From NCBI RefSeq assembly GCF_003086295.3, contig NW_027255468.1, forward strand, positions 677,810-741,809: DNA of 64,000 bases. The letters are read 5' to 3'. Source of the stretch: Arachis hypogaea (taxonomy: Eukaryota > Streptophyta > Magnoliopsida > Fabales > Fabaceae). Each line of letters opens with the position of its first letter. The stretch's first letter is position 1. Both the position numbers and the translations under genes were made by a program. The notes under the pieces were generated by a model that worked only from the letters and a program-made list of their open reading frames with translations, was not told the origin of the DNA and did no database searches. This document shows, piece by piece, positions 26,926-37,999 of the stretch.

Positions 26926-28955
26926 TTGGTAGGCTCCTCTAGTTTTTTTCCGGTTTTTTTCTCTATTTTTTTTATTCTTATTTTTATTTTTATTTTTTTT
27001 TTACGTTGTGCTGACCTTCGTTCTTTAAATGACGCTATCCTGAAAAGGACATATAAAGGCGAGCCGTAATGGCCTCATATTCGGCAGGGTCCTCCGGTTT
27101 TTTTCTCTGGTTTTTTTTTTTTTTTTTTTTTTTTAACGTTGTGCTGACCTTCGTTCTTTAAATGACGCTATCCCGAGAAGGACACATAAAGGCGAGCCGT
27201 AATGGCCTCATCTTCGGCAGGCTCCTCCGGTTTTTTTTCCGATTTTTTCTATGGGTTTTTTTTTTTTTTTTTATGTTGTGCTGACCCTCGTTCTTTAAAT
27301 GATGCTATCTCGAGGAGGACACATAAAGGCGAGTCGTAATGGCCTCATTTTCGGCAGGCTCCAGTTTTTTATAGTTTTTTTTTTAACGTTGTGCTGACCA
27401 TCGTTCTTTAAATGACGCTATCCCGAGAAGGACACATAAAGGCGACCCGTAATGGCCTCATCTTCGGCAGGCTCCTCCGGTTTTTTTTCCGGATTTTTTC
27501 TCTGGGTTTTTTTTTTTTTTTTTTTTACATTGTGCTGACCATCGTTCTTTAAATGACGATATCCCGAGAAGGACACATAAAGGCGAGCCGTAATGGCCTC
27601 ATCTTCGGCAGCCTCCTCCAGTTTTTTTACCGGTTTTTTTTTTTAACGTTGTGCTGACCATCGTTCTTTAAATGACGCTATCCCGAGAAGGACACATAAA
27701 GGCGAGCCGTAATGGCCTTATCTTCGGCAGGCTCCTCCGGTTTTTTTTTTCGGATTTTTTCTATAGGTTTTTTTTTTTTTTTTACGTTGTGCTGACCCTC
27801 GTTCTTTAAATGACGCTATCTCGAGGAGGACACATAAAGGCGAGTCGTAATTGCCTCATCTTCGGCAGGCTCCAATTTTTTTACCGTTTTTTTTACGTTG
27901 TGCTGACCATCGTTCTTTAAATGACGCTATCCCGAGAAGGACACATAAAGGCGACCCGTAATGGCCTCATCTTCGGCAGGCTCCTCCGGTTTTTTCCGGA
28001 TTTTTTTCCTTGGGATTTTTTTTTTTTTTTTTTTTTTACGTTGTGCTGACCCTCGTTCTTTAAATGACGCTATCCCGAGAAAGACACATAAAGGTGAGTC
28101 GTAATGGCCTCATCTTTGGTAGGCTCCTCTAGTTTTTTTCCGGTTTTTTTCTCTATTTTTTTTATTCTTATTTTTATTTTTATTTTTTTTTACGTTGTGC
28201 TGAACTTCGTTCTTTAAATGACGCTATCCTGAAAAGGACATATAAAGGCGAGCCGTAATGGCCTCATATTCGGCAGGCTCCTCCGGTTTTTTTACCGGTT
28301 TTTTTCTCTGGTTTTTTTTTTTTTTTTTAACGTTGTGCTGACCTTCGTTCTTTAAATGACGCTATCCCGAGAAGGACACATAAAGGCGAGCCGTAATGGC
28401 CTCATCTTCGGCAGGCTCCTCCGGTTTTTGTTTCCGATTTTTTCTATGGGTTTTTCTTTTTTTTTTTATGTTGTGCTGACCCTCGTTCTTTAAATGACGC
28501 TATCTCGAGGAGGACACATAAAGGCGAGTCGTAATGGCCTCATTTTCGGCAGGCTCCAGTTTTTTTATCATTTTTTTTTAACGTTGTGCTGACCATCGTT
28601 CTTTAAATGACGCTATCCCGAGAAGGACACATAAAGGCAACCCGTAATGGCCTCATCTTCGGCAGGCTCCTCCGGTTTTTTTTCCGGATTTTTTCTCTGG
28701 GTTTTTTTTTTTTTTTTACATTGTGCTGACCATCGTTCTTTAAATGACGATATCCCGAGAAGGACACATAAAGGCGAGCCGTAATGGCCTCATCTTCGGC
28801 AGCCTCCTCCAGTTTTTTTACCGGATTTTTTTTTTAACGTTGTGCTGACCATCGTTCTTTAAATGACGCTATCCCGAGAAGGACACATAAAGGCGAGCCG
28901 TAATGGCCTCATCTTCGGCAGGCTCCTCCGGTTATTTTTTCGGATATTTTCTATG

Positions 28956-28995
<40 letters not shown>

Positions 28996-30406
28996 GTTGT
29001 GCTGACCCTCGTTCTTTAAATGACGCTATCTCGAGGAGGACACATAAAGGCAAGTCGTAATGGCCTCATCTTCGGCAGGCTCCAGTTTTTTTACCGTTTT
29101 TTTTAACGTTGTGCTGACCATCGTTCTTTAAATGACGCTATCCCGAGAAGGACACATAAAGGCGACCCGTAATGGCCTCATCTTCGGCAGGCTCCTCCGG
29201 TTTTTTCCGGATTTTTTTCTCTGGGATTTTTTTTTTTTTTTTACGTTGTGCTGACCCTCGTTCTTTAAATGACGCTATCCCGAGAAAGACACATAAAGGT
29301 GAGTCGTAATGGCCTCATCTTTGGTAGGCTCCTCTAGTTTTTTTCCAGTTTTTTTCTCTATTTTTTTTATTTTTATTTTTATTTTTATTTTTTTTTACGT
29401 TGTGCTTACCTTCGTTCTTTAAATGACGCTATCCCGAGAAGGACACATAAAGGCGAGCCGTAATGGCCACATCTTCGGCAGGCTCCTCCGGTTTTTTTTT
29501 CCGGTTTTTCTCTCTGGGTTTTTTTTTTTTTTTTTTTTATGTTGTGCTGACCATCATTCTTTAAATGACGATATCCCGAGAAGGACACATAAAGGCGAGC
29601 CGTAATGGCCTCATCTTCGGCAGCCTCCTCCAGTTTTTTTACCGGTTTTTTTTTTAACGTTGTGCTGACCATCGTTCTTTAAATTACGCTATCCCGAGAA
29701 GGACACATAAAGGTGAGCCGTAATGGCCTCATCTTCGGCAGGCTCCTCCGGTTTTTTTTTCGGATTTTTTCTATGGGTTTTTTTTTTTTTTACGTTGTGC
29801 TGATCCTCGTTCTTTAAATGACGCTATCTCGAGGAGGACACATAAAGGCGAGTCGTAATGGCCTCATCTTCGGCAGGCTCCAGTTTTTTTACCGTTTTTT
29901 TTTAACGTTGTGCTGACCATCGTTCTTAAAATGACGCTATCCCGAGAAGGACACATAAAGGCGACCCGTAATGGCCTCATCTTCGGCAGGCTCCTCCGGT
30001 TTTTTTCCGAATTTTTTCTTTGGGTTTTTTTTTTTTTTTTTTTTACATTGTTCTGACCCTCGTTCTTTAAATGACGCTATCCCGAGGAGGACACATAAAG
30101 GCGAGTCGTAATGGCCTCATCTTTGGCAGGCTCCTCTGGTTTTTTTCCGGTTTTTTTCTCTGTTTTTTTATTTTTATTTTATTTTTTTTTTTATTTTTTT
30201 TTATTTTTTTTACGTTGTGCTGACCTTCGTTCTTTAAATGACGCTATCCTGAGAAGGACATATAAAGGCGAGCCGTAATGGCCTCATCTTCGGCAGGCTC
30301 CTCCGGTTTTTTTACCGGTTTTTTCTCAAGTTTTTTTTTTTTTTTTTTTAACGTTGTGCTGACCTTCATTCTTTAAATGACGCTATCCCGAGAAGGACAC
30401 ATAAAG

Positions 30407-30411
30407 GCGAG
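30407..30411. repeat. Target-site duplication GCGAG, left of element 2
   Basis: GCGAG precedes the TGATGA start of element 2 and is repeated at 36983-36987 after its TCATCA end. Removing the element and one copy restores the satellite phrase AAAGGCGAGCCGTAATGG. Confidence 0.93.
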
Positions 30412-30750
30412 TGATGACAAGTCATCTTAGCCTATTTTAGCTAGTCTTTTTCTTTTGTTTTCATTAGAATTATGCACTTTCTTGAGCTACAAGCAAGCTA
30501 ATTGAGTAGATTTTCATGTTTCCCTTGATTGAACCAACCATATATGAATTCATGCCATTTCATGAGGTTTTGTGCTATATTTGTTGCATATTATGAAAGA
30601 ATGAAGATCTCATGATTTTGAGCAAAGCTTTGATGAGTTTGGTTGATTAATGATAGGTGAAGAAAGCTTGGAGAAAGGTTGAAGCAAAGAGGAATGGCTA
30701 GAAGTGAAGAATGGAATAAGTGAAAATTGAACCAGAGGCATGAAGTTAGC

Positions 30751-31225
30751 CCCAACGTTAGCCCCCTAACTTGGAGGCTAACGTTGGGCATGAAAGATCA
30801 CTCCCTGGACTCCCCACGTTTGAGCCAACGTTAGCCCCCTAACTTGGAGGCTAACGTTGGCAAGAGAAACTTGAAACTCATCCCTGGGCCAGCCAACGTT
30901 TGCACCAACGTTAGCCCCCTAACTTGGAGGCTAACGTTGGCACATGAGTTATAAAGGGGGAGAAGGCCAACGTTTGCGCCAACGTTAGCCCCCTAACTTG
31001 GAGGCTAACGTTGGCACATGAATCACAAAGGGAGGGGCACCAACGTTTGCGCCAACGTTAGCCCCCTAACTTGGAGGCTAACGTTGGCACCACTAGCACT
31101 AAGCAAGGCCAACGTTAGGGTCAAAGTTAGACCCCTAACGTTGGCACCAACGTCCAAACCAGGGAATCATGCTTGCTGCTATGAAAAGTTAGGGTCAAAG
31201 TTAGACCCCTAACTTTGGCCCTAAC
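30751..31225 (+). repeat. Hairpin block in the 5' LTR of element 2
   Basis: Five tandem units of about 73 bp carry the same inverted arms as in element 1. They are followed by a GTTAGGGTCAAAGTTAG hairpin (31188-31225) whose second arm has one mismatch (GGCCC for GACCC). Confidence 0.85.
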
Positions 31226-31379
31226 GTTGGGACCAACTATGGCTAACTTCAAAACCGGTTCAATTGGTTCACTTCGGTTCTTCTTCAAACTTCAAGAGCA
31301 ATCAACCAAGGCCTCTTTCAACCCAATTCCACCAAGAACAAAGGCCCAACTCAAGGCTTGAAGATCATTTTGGAAAGTG

Positions 31380-31387
31380 TATAAATA
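31380..31387 (+). promoter_or_regulatory. TATA box, element 2 5' LTR
   Basis: TATAAATA in the same GTG...GGATAG context as element 1. The 3' LTR copy is at 36134-36141. Confidence 0.7.
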
Positions 31388-32234
31388 GGATAGAATTCAA
31401 GTTATTAAGGAGAGCTTTCCTTTTAGAATTTTCAATATAGTTTTCGGAGAGCTTTTGAACTTGAGTGAACTTTAATTTCTTGCTTTCATTGCTTTCAATT
31501 TCATTTTACATTTGTCTTAGATCTTGGATTGGAGAATTGAAGAAATTCTGTTTCAATCTCAATCTTGGATCTCTCTGTTTCTTTACTATTAATTGAATTT
31601 CATTTCCGGTTCATTGTTCTTCATCTCTTTTCTTTGCAATTTACAATTTCCTTGCTATTGTTCTTGTTGGATCTAGGAAGGCATTGAGATCTAGACTTGG
31701 TTTTCTAGTCTCTGGGTCCTGAGATCTGAATTTCTCATTTCAATTCCCTGTTTATTGCTTTTTCTGTCCATTTACTTTACTGCTTCAAGATCCGGTTCAA
31801 TCCCAATTCCCTTTCCCTCTTCTGTTTGATGCAATTTAGTTTTTCTTTGTTTAAATTCTGCAAATCCATTCCCCAATTCCCTTTACATTTCAAGCAATTT
31901 ATATTCCTTGCACTTTAAGATTCCGCAATTTACATTTCTTGCACTTTAAGTTTCTGCCATTTAATTTCTTGTTCTTTAAGTTTCAGCAATTTATTTCTTG
32001 TTCTCTTTACTTCAATGCAATTTACATTCTGCAAGTCACACAATCATCAACCAAATCTTGATTCGCTTGACTAAATCAACTACTAAACTAAAATTGCTCA
32101 ATCCTTCAATCCCTGTGGGATCGACCTCACTCCCGTGAGTTTTTATTACTTGATACGACCCGATACACTTGCCGGTTAGTTTTGGGTGTTTTGGGAGAGA
32201 TTTATATTTCCTCCAAAATATCTCATCAAGTTTT

Positions 32235-32253
32235 TGGCGCCGTTGCCGGGGAT
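32235..32253 (+). other. Primer binding site, tRNA-Asp type (element 2)
   Basis: TGGCGCCGTTGCCGGGGAT is identical to the element 1 site and has the same six-base offset from the LTR end. From here to 32571 there is non-coding leader. Confidence 0.88.
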
Positions 32254-32571
32254 TGATTAGATTGACAATGATTAAGTGAGGTGGTAATTTAGATCAAGCA
32301 CTTTTTCTTTAATTTTTGACTAACCCACTAACTGTTTGAAGTTTTGCCTGAGCTAATAGAAACCTCATTCTAGCAATAGAGTGAAATTTCCTTGGCTCAT
32401 CCTGCTGAATATGGTTTTCATAGTTTGAAAAACAAACGAGAGGAGTGGTTTTCATTCATTACCCTCTCAAGTTTGCCCACTGTTTGATGCTTTGTGTCAA
32501 CTGATCCTTCAATCATATCCTGGTCTGAATATGCTCTGTCTTCACTTGAATTGGTTGTGACTGTGCAGATC

Positions 32572-33657
32572 ATGGAAGGGAACTCAACAAATTCTAGCAA
32601 TCATGAGAGTAATACCCCCACCTTGGATGATAATGTAACCCATAGTTCGAAGCAACTATCCATAGCCATGAATGATGTTGCCCAATGGTTTGAAGCTTTT
32701 CCACAAGGAAGCATTATCGGATGGGAAGAACTGATGAATGGACTCCTAGTCAAATTTAACCCACCACAAGGAGTTGTTAAGCAAGAGGCAGAAGTGCATC
32801 CCTTAGAGAAAGAAATTGAAGGTGCTCGTGCAGTAATAAGCCAAAACAAGCAGATGCATCAGCAGACTCTACAACAATTAGATATGATGGCTAAAAAAAT
32901 CATTGAGTTGAGACATGCTGTAGTACATACATACAACCTGACTCAAAGCTCATATGGGTATAATCAAGCTGAACAAAGCTTTGGGGCCATTAACCGAGAG
33001 CAACAAAGCTATGAGCAACTACAAGCTCCAAGCAATCACTCTAGCATGCTCCATAACAGGCCTCAGAATGATGTGTACAATCCACCTTGGAGAACTCATT
33101 CTAATGGGAGGGGGGTTGAGAACCAAAACCAAAGACCAAGGAACTTCAACTACAACAACCATTTCCCAAACTTGCAAAAACCATACGGCCCACCCTTCCA
33201 ACCTCAGATACCTCTCAACCAACAACCTTCACAACACTATCATAGGACCACCAATTTGGAGGTCTTAATAGAGAAAATGATGGAACACCAAGAAATAACA
33301 AACAAAAACCAGGAAGCCTCATTGAAGATCCTGGAGAGTCAGATTGGGCAGCTCTCCAAGCAAATTTCTATTGAGAGATCTTTAAGCTCACTGCCCAGTG
33401 ACACAATCTCAAATTTGCAACAACATCACCACACCATCTCACAGAATTCTCAAAGGATTTCCAATCTAGAAAGTGGAGTAGAGAGAATGATGACACATCT
33501 AAAAAGGATGAACAAACACTATGAGGACCTACTCGGGGGAATTGAGAAGCAAATAGAACAATTAGCCAAAAACCTCACAGAAACAAGTAAGAAGGAAGCA
33601 AAGCCTCACTTAGTTGGACAATGGGACAAGGAGAAGAAGGCTCAGAATCTGAAATAA
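32572..33657 (+). CDS. Gag-derived protein fused to the pol C-terminus (internal deletion product)
   Basis: 361 residues from the ATG at 32572. An upstream in-frame extension begins with GTG and is not used. Near the N-terminus is part of the gag domain (AQWFEAFPQGSIIGWEEL, compare [18 protein letters not shown] in element 1), but the rest of that domain is missing and the frame jumps to the Gln-rich linker (ISQNKQM). It then follows the linker up to SSLPSDTI. A second, diverged copy of the segment containing NLEVLIEKM follows (as NLESGVERM). The last residues (GQWDKEKKAQNLK) match the end of the element 1 pol ([13 protein letters not shown]). So gag and the end of pol are joined in frame with everything between removed. 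Coiled-coil-like heptads are likely in the repeated part. It may still bind particle proteins. There is no zinc knuckle and no enzyme domain. Confidence 0.8.
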   Translation: MEGNSTNSSNHESNTPTLDDNVTHSSKQLSIAMNDVAQWFEAFPQGSIIGWEELMNGLLVKFNPPQGVVKQEAEVHPLEKEIEGARAVISQNKQMHQQTLQQLDMMAKKIIELRHAVVHTYNLTQSSYGYNQAEQSFGAINREQQSYEQLQAPSNHSSMLHNRPQNDVYNPPWRTHSNGRGVENQNQRPRNFNYNNHFPNLQKPYGPPFQPQIPLNQQPSQHYHRTTNLEVLIEKMMEHQEITNKNQEASLKILESQIGQLSKQISIERSLSSLPSDTISNLQQHHHTISQNSQRISNLESGVERMMTHLKRMNKHYEDLLGGIEKQIEQLAKNLTETSKKEAKPHLVGQWDKEKKAQNLK

Positions 33658-33673
33658 GCAAGCACAGAGGATG

Positions 33674-33719
33674 TCAAGCTAGTGACATTAAAAGAGCGCT
33701 TGTTGGGAGGCAACCCAAC
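33674..33719 (+). other. Conserved post-pol block (element 2 copy)
   Basis: TCAAGCTAGTGACATTAAAA and then the TTGGG-AGGCAA-CCCAA hairpin, 16 bases after the stop codon, as in elements 1 and 3. Confidence 0.75.
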
Positions 33720-35238
33720 CTGAGGTAGTTTTCTGTTCATAACTATTTTAATAAAAAGGTTAATTAGTTTATCTACTTTGCAAAGAAGCTAAGTTTGGTG
33801 TTACACACCAAAACAACATAAGAGAGAATGAAGGATTTTAAGTTTGGTGTTTCACCAAAATCCCATCATAAAACACATTCTCATTTTCTGCATAATGCTG
33901 GCTTCAAGCATGATGGATGAACTAGTTAACTATTCTGCTGTTTCCTAGTTTTCAGTTTTATCAATGTTGAAAAAGAAAAAGAGTTTCACACATGGTTAAT
34001 CCGATGCATTGGCAAGGTGCTAAGTTTGGTGTTCCCACACCAGAGTAAGTACAAAGGCCACGAATAAATCATGCAAGCTAACCATTTTTCAAGTGCTTGG
34101 GGAACAAGCAACTTGCAATATCATTGCAGAGGTCCATACAAGCTGTTGGAAGGATTAAGCATCATCAACCAAAGAAACAATAGATGAACCTAAAGGCCAG
34201 CAATGATGATGATGAGAAGAAGGAAAGCAAGTGAACTCCAACAGGTTGTATTGTTAAGTGATTATTTTACATCAAATATTGCTGTGATTGCAAGTTGGAT
34301 TGTATCCCTATTTACCCTGCCTGTCTGCATAGTATGGTTTCCTTTCTATATACCCCCGCCTGCATACATAGCATAGTCTTTCTTTATAATTCAATAAGCA
34401 AGGTGTCTGATCATTCACAACATTCTTATCTTCAAAACTTGTTTGCACTCAATTTTCAAGAAATGCATCATATGAAAGTTCTTTGAAAAGAAGGATTGAG
34501 GAATCAATCAGTTTTGAGGCAAGCAAAAGATTGGGAGAAGTGGTGGTTCTAGTTGTATGATTTTGTATCGAGGTTGCATGCTTGTGAAAACTTGCATGGG
34601 AGCTCATAGGCGGGACATGAAGTTCAAAGAAGTATTGTGGAGATTCTCAAAAATCTATTGATCCAAGAAGCAGCAAACAAAACAAAAGAAAGAAAAGAAA
34701 ATACAAAAACAACAAGAACATGGTCCAAGGCTCTGAGCATCAATTACTAGGCAGAAAAGAAAGAAGAAACAATGACTCAAAGAGTTGTTAGCCTAGTAAA
34801 ATGCTTGTGGTTGAAGTGTGTCAAGGAAAGAGGCTTGAGCAAGTAAATCCTTAGGGGTGCTTTAACACCTAATACCTTAAAACCAACTGGTTTAGGAGTA
34901 TTGATTGAAAGCTTATCTAAAGAGCCGCTTTGAGACATGATACTTAGAGTCAAGGCCAAAGCACAGAAACTATAAGCTGCTTCAAGGTGATTACATATAA
35001 AGAGATCTCCATGGTACCATTTGGATGAAAATCCTAAGACCTACGACTCCCAATATGTAAGGACTAGTGAGCACTGAAGCCCTTGCATGAGCATATGATT
35101 TAGAGTTCACCCCACTGATACTTGATCACTTCACTCACTGCACTTTACAAGTGTCCCTCAATCCATCTTAATTGAAAGAATCTTGGAGCATAAATCTATT
35201 TCTTGCTTGGGGACAAGCAAGCTTTAAGTTTGGTGTTG
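33720..35238 (+). other. Non-coding 3' tail of element 2
   Basis: No supported gene. It carries AAGTTTGGTGTT at 33791, 33840, 34022 and 35226, the first three followed by a near-complement such as ACACACCA. An A-rich stretch lies at about 34675-34720. The phrases CAAGGCTCTGAGCATCA and GTCAAGGCCAAAGCA recur in related form in the tail of element 3. It ends with the GCTTGGGGACAAGC hairpin and the motif against the 3' LTR. Confidence 0.7.
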
Positions 35239-36982
35239 TGATGACAAGTCATCTTAGCCTATTTTAGCTAGTCTTTTTCTTTTGTTTTCATTAGAATTAT
35301 GCACTTTCTTGAGCTACAAGCAAGCTAATTGAGTAGATTTTCATGTTTCCCTTGATTGAACCAACCATATATGAATTCATGCCATTTCATGAGGTTTTGT
35401 GCTATATTTGTTGCATATTATGAAAGAATGAAGATCTCATGATTTTGAGCATAGCTTTGATGAGTTTGGTTGATTAATGATAGGTGAAGAAAGCTTGGAG
35501 AAAGGTTGAAGCAAAGAGGAATGGCTAGAAGTGAAGAATGGAATAAGTGAAAATTGAACTAGAGGCATGAAGTTAGCCCCAACGTTAGCCCCCTAACTTG
35601 GAGGCTAACGTTGGGCATGAAAGATCACTCCCTGGACTCCCCACGTTTGAGCCAACGTTAGCCCCCTAACTTGGAGGCTAACGTTGGCAAGAGAAACTTG
35701 AAACTCATCCCTGGGCCAGCCAACGTTTGCGCCAACGTTAGCCCCCTAACTTGGAGGCTAACGTTGGCACATGAGTTATAAAGGGGGAGAAGGCCAACGT
35801 TTGCGCCAACGTTAGCCCCCTAACTTGGAGGCTAACGTTGGCACCACTAGCACTAAGCAAGGCCAACGTTAGGGTCAAAGTTAGACCCCTAACGTTGGCA
35901 CCAACGTCCAAACCAGGGAATCATGCTTGCTGCTATGAAAAGTTAGGGTCAAAGTTAGACCCCTAACTTTGGCCCTAACGTTGGGACCAACTATGGCTAA
36001 CTTCAAAACCGGTTCAATTGGTTCACTTCGGTTCTTCTTCAAACTTCAAGAGCAATCAACCAAGGCCTCTTTCAACCCAATTCCACCAAGAACAAAGGCC
36101 CAACTCAAGGCTTGAAGATCATTTTGGAAAGTGTATAAATAGGATAGAATTCAAGTTATTAAGGAGAGCTTTCCTTTTAGAATTTTCAATATAGTTTTCG
36201 GAGAGCTTTTGAACTTGAGTGAACTTTAATTTCTTGCTTTCATTGCTTTCAATTTCATTTTACATTTGTCTTGGATCTTGGATTGGAGAATTGAAGAAAT
36301 TCTGTTTCAATCTCAATCTTGGATCTCTCTGTTTCTTTACTATTAATTGAATTTCATTTCCGGTTCATTGTTCTTCATCTCTTTTCTTTGCAATTTACAA
36401 TTTCCTTGCTATTGTTCTTGTTGGATCTAGGAAGGCATTGAGATCTAGACTTGGTTTTCTAGTCTCTGGGTCCTGAGATCTGAATTTCTCATTTCAATTC
36501 CCTGTTTATTGCTTTTTCTGTCCATTTACTTTACTGCTTCAAGATCCGGTTTAATCCCAATTCCCTTTCCCTCTTCTGTTTGATGCAATTTAGTTTTTCT
36601 TTGTTTAAATTCTGCAAATCCATTCCCCAATTCCCTTTACATTTCAAGCAATTTATATTCCTTGCACTTTAAGATTCCGCAATTTACATTTCTTGCACTT
36701 TAAGTTTCTGCCATTTAATTTCTTGTTCTTTAAGTTTCAGCAATTTATTTCTTGTTCTCTTTACTTCAATGCAATTTACATTCTGCAAGTCACACAATCA
36801 TCAACCAAATCTTGATTCGCTTGACTAAATCAACCACTAAACTAAAATTGCTCAATCCTTCAATCCCTGTGGGATCGACCTCACTCCCGTGAGTTTTTAT
36901 TACTTGATACGACCCGATACACTTGCCGGTTAGTTTTGGGTGTTTTGGGAGAGATTTATATTTCCTCCAAAATATCTCATCA
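35239..36982 (+). repeat. 3' LTR of element 2
   Basis: 1744 bp, from TGATGACAAG to TCATCA. It is identical in layout to the 5' LTR but lacks one 73-bp hairpin unit. About six substitutions were counted by eye. The TATA box is at 36134. Confidence 0.94.
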
Positions 36983-37391
36983 GCGAGCCGTAATGGCCTC
37001 ATCTTCGGCAGGCTCCTCCGGTTTTTTTTCGGATTTTTTCTATGGGTTTTTTTTTTTTTACGTTGTGCTGACCCTCGTTCTTTAAATGACGCTATCTCGA
37101 GGAGGACACATAAAGGCGAGTCGTAATGGCCTCATTTTCGGCAGGCTCCAGTTTTTTTACCGTTTTTTTTTAACGTTGGGCTGACCATCGTTCTTTAAAT
37201 GACGCTATCCCGAGAAGGACACATAAAGGCGACCCGTAATGGCCTCATCTTCGGCAGGCTCCTCCGGTTTTTTTTCGGATTTTTTCTCTCGTTTTTTTTT
37301 TTTTTACGTTATGCTGACCATCGTTCTTTAAATGACGATATCCCGAGAAGGACACATAAAGGCGAGCCGTAATGGCCTCATCTTTGGCAGC
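36983..37391. repeat. Satellite fragment B between elements 2 and 3
   Basis: About three monomers of the same satellite. It starts with the right target copy GCGAG of element 2 (36983-36987) and ends with the left target copy GCAGC of element 3 (37387-37391). The phase is continuous with the arrays on both sides. Confidence 0.93.
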
Positions 37392-37991
37392 TGATGAGCG
37401 GATAATTTATACGCTTTTTGACATTGTTTTTAGTATGTTTTTAGTAGGATTTAGTTACTTTTAGGGATGTTTTCATTATTTTTTATGTTAAATTCACATT
37501 TCTGGACTTTACTATGAGTTTGTTTGTTTTTCTGTGATTTCAGGTATTTTCTGGTTGAAATTGAGGGACTTGAGCAGAAATCAGATTCAGAGGTTGAAAA
37601 AGGACTGCTGATGCTGTTGGATTCTGACCTCCCTGCACTCAAAGTGGATTTTCTGGAGCTACAGAACTCGAAATGGCGCGCTTCCAATTGCGTTGGAAAG
37701 TAGACATCCAGGGCTTTCCAGCAATATATAATAGTCCATACTTTGGCCAGGAATTGACGACGTAAACTGGCGTTCAACGCCAGCCTTCTGCCCAAATCTG
37801 GCGTCCAGCGCCAGAAAAGGATCCAAAACCAGAGTTGAACGCCCAAACTGGCACAGAAACTGGCGTTCAACTCCACAAATGGCCTCTGCACGTGCTACAC
37901 TTAAGCTCAGCCCAAACACACACCAAGTGGGCCCAGGAAGTGGATTTATGCATCAATTACTTACTCATGTAAACCCTAGTGGCTAGTTTAT

Positions 37992-37999
37992 TATAAATA
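37992..37999 (+). promoter_or_regulatory. TATA box of the element 3 LTR promoter
   Basis: TATAAATA followed by GGACC, about 120 bp after the palindromic GGCGTTCAACGCC cluster. The 3' LTR copy is at about 46261. Confidence 0.65.

Larger units (their letters stand above)
10626..30411. repeat. Satellite array A: T-rich tandem monomers with higher-order structure
   Basis: About 19.8 kb of head-to-tail monomers of about 110-150 bp (mean about 133). Each starts ACGTTGTGCTGACC, has TTCTTTAAATGACGCTATC, GGACACATAAAGGCGAG and TAATGGCCTCATCTTCGGCA in the core, and ends in an oligo-T spacer of about 15-60 bp broken by short CCGG or ATTTTT pieces. Short spacers (about 112-119 bp period, AACGTTG junction) and long spacers (about 136-140 bp) largely alternate. 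All long homopolymers on this strand are T. Frames on both strands are repeated translations of the monomer (Lys-rich or Phe-rich), not genes. The first few hundred bases after the gap have extra single-base losses. Confidence 0.95.
30412..32228 (+). repeat. 5' LTR of element 2
   Basis: 1817 bp, from TGATGACAAG to TCATCA. It has five hairpin units of the CCAACGTTAGCC type where the 3' LTR has four. The TATA box is at 31380. The transcribed part carries the same pyrimidine-rich phrases as element 1. No gene is seen. Confidence 0.94.
30412..36982 (+). mobile_element. Non-autonomous LTR retrotransposon of the element 1 family (element 2), complete
   Basis: 6571 bp bounded by TGATGA and TCATCA and a 5-bp target duplication, inserted inside a satellite monomer. 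The LTRs are clearly related to those of element 1 in termini, hairpins, TATA context and primer site. The 3.0 kb interior has one 361-residue gag-derived frame and no protease, polymerase or integrase, so its movement would need enzymes from an element such as element 1. By eye the two LTRs differ by about six substitutions and one 73-bp unit, so the insertion is young. Confidence 0.93.

Noticed and set aside
10626..30411. CRISPR array
   Set aside because: Regular spacing arises from monomers with low-complexity T spacers. There are no unique spacers or cas genes, and the DNA is plant nuclear.
32494..32571. N-terminal extension of the element 2 protein
   Set aside because: It begins with GTG and has no counterpart in element 1. 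The ATG at 32572 is the first usable plant start.
37451..37919. Minus-strand frames of 86-146 codons in the element 3 LTR, repeated in the 3' LTR
   Set aside because: They cover palindromic LTR sequence, have no domain, and their presence in both LTRs follows from LTR duplication.
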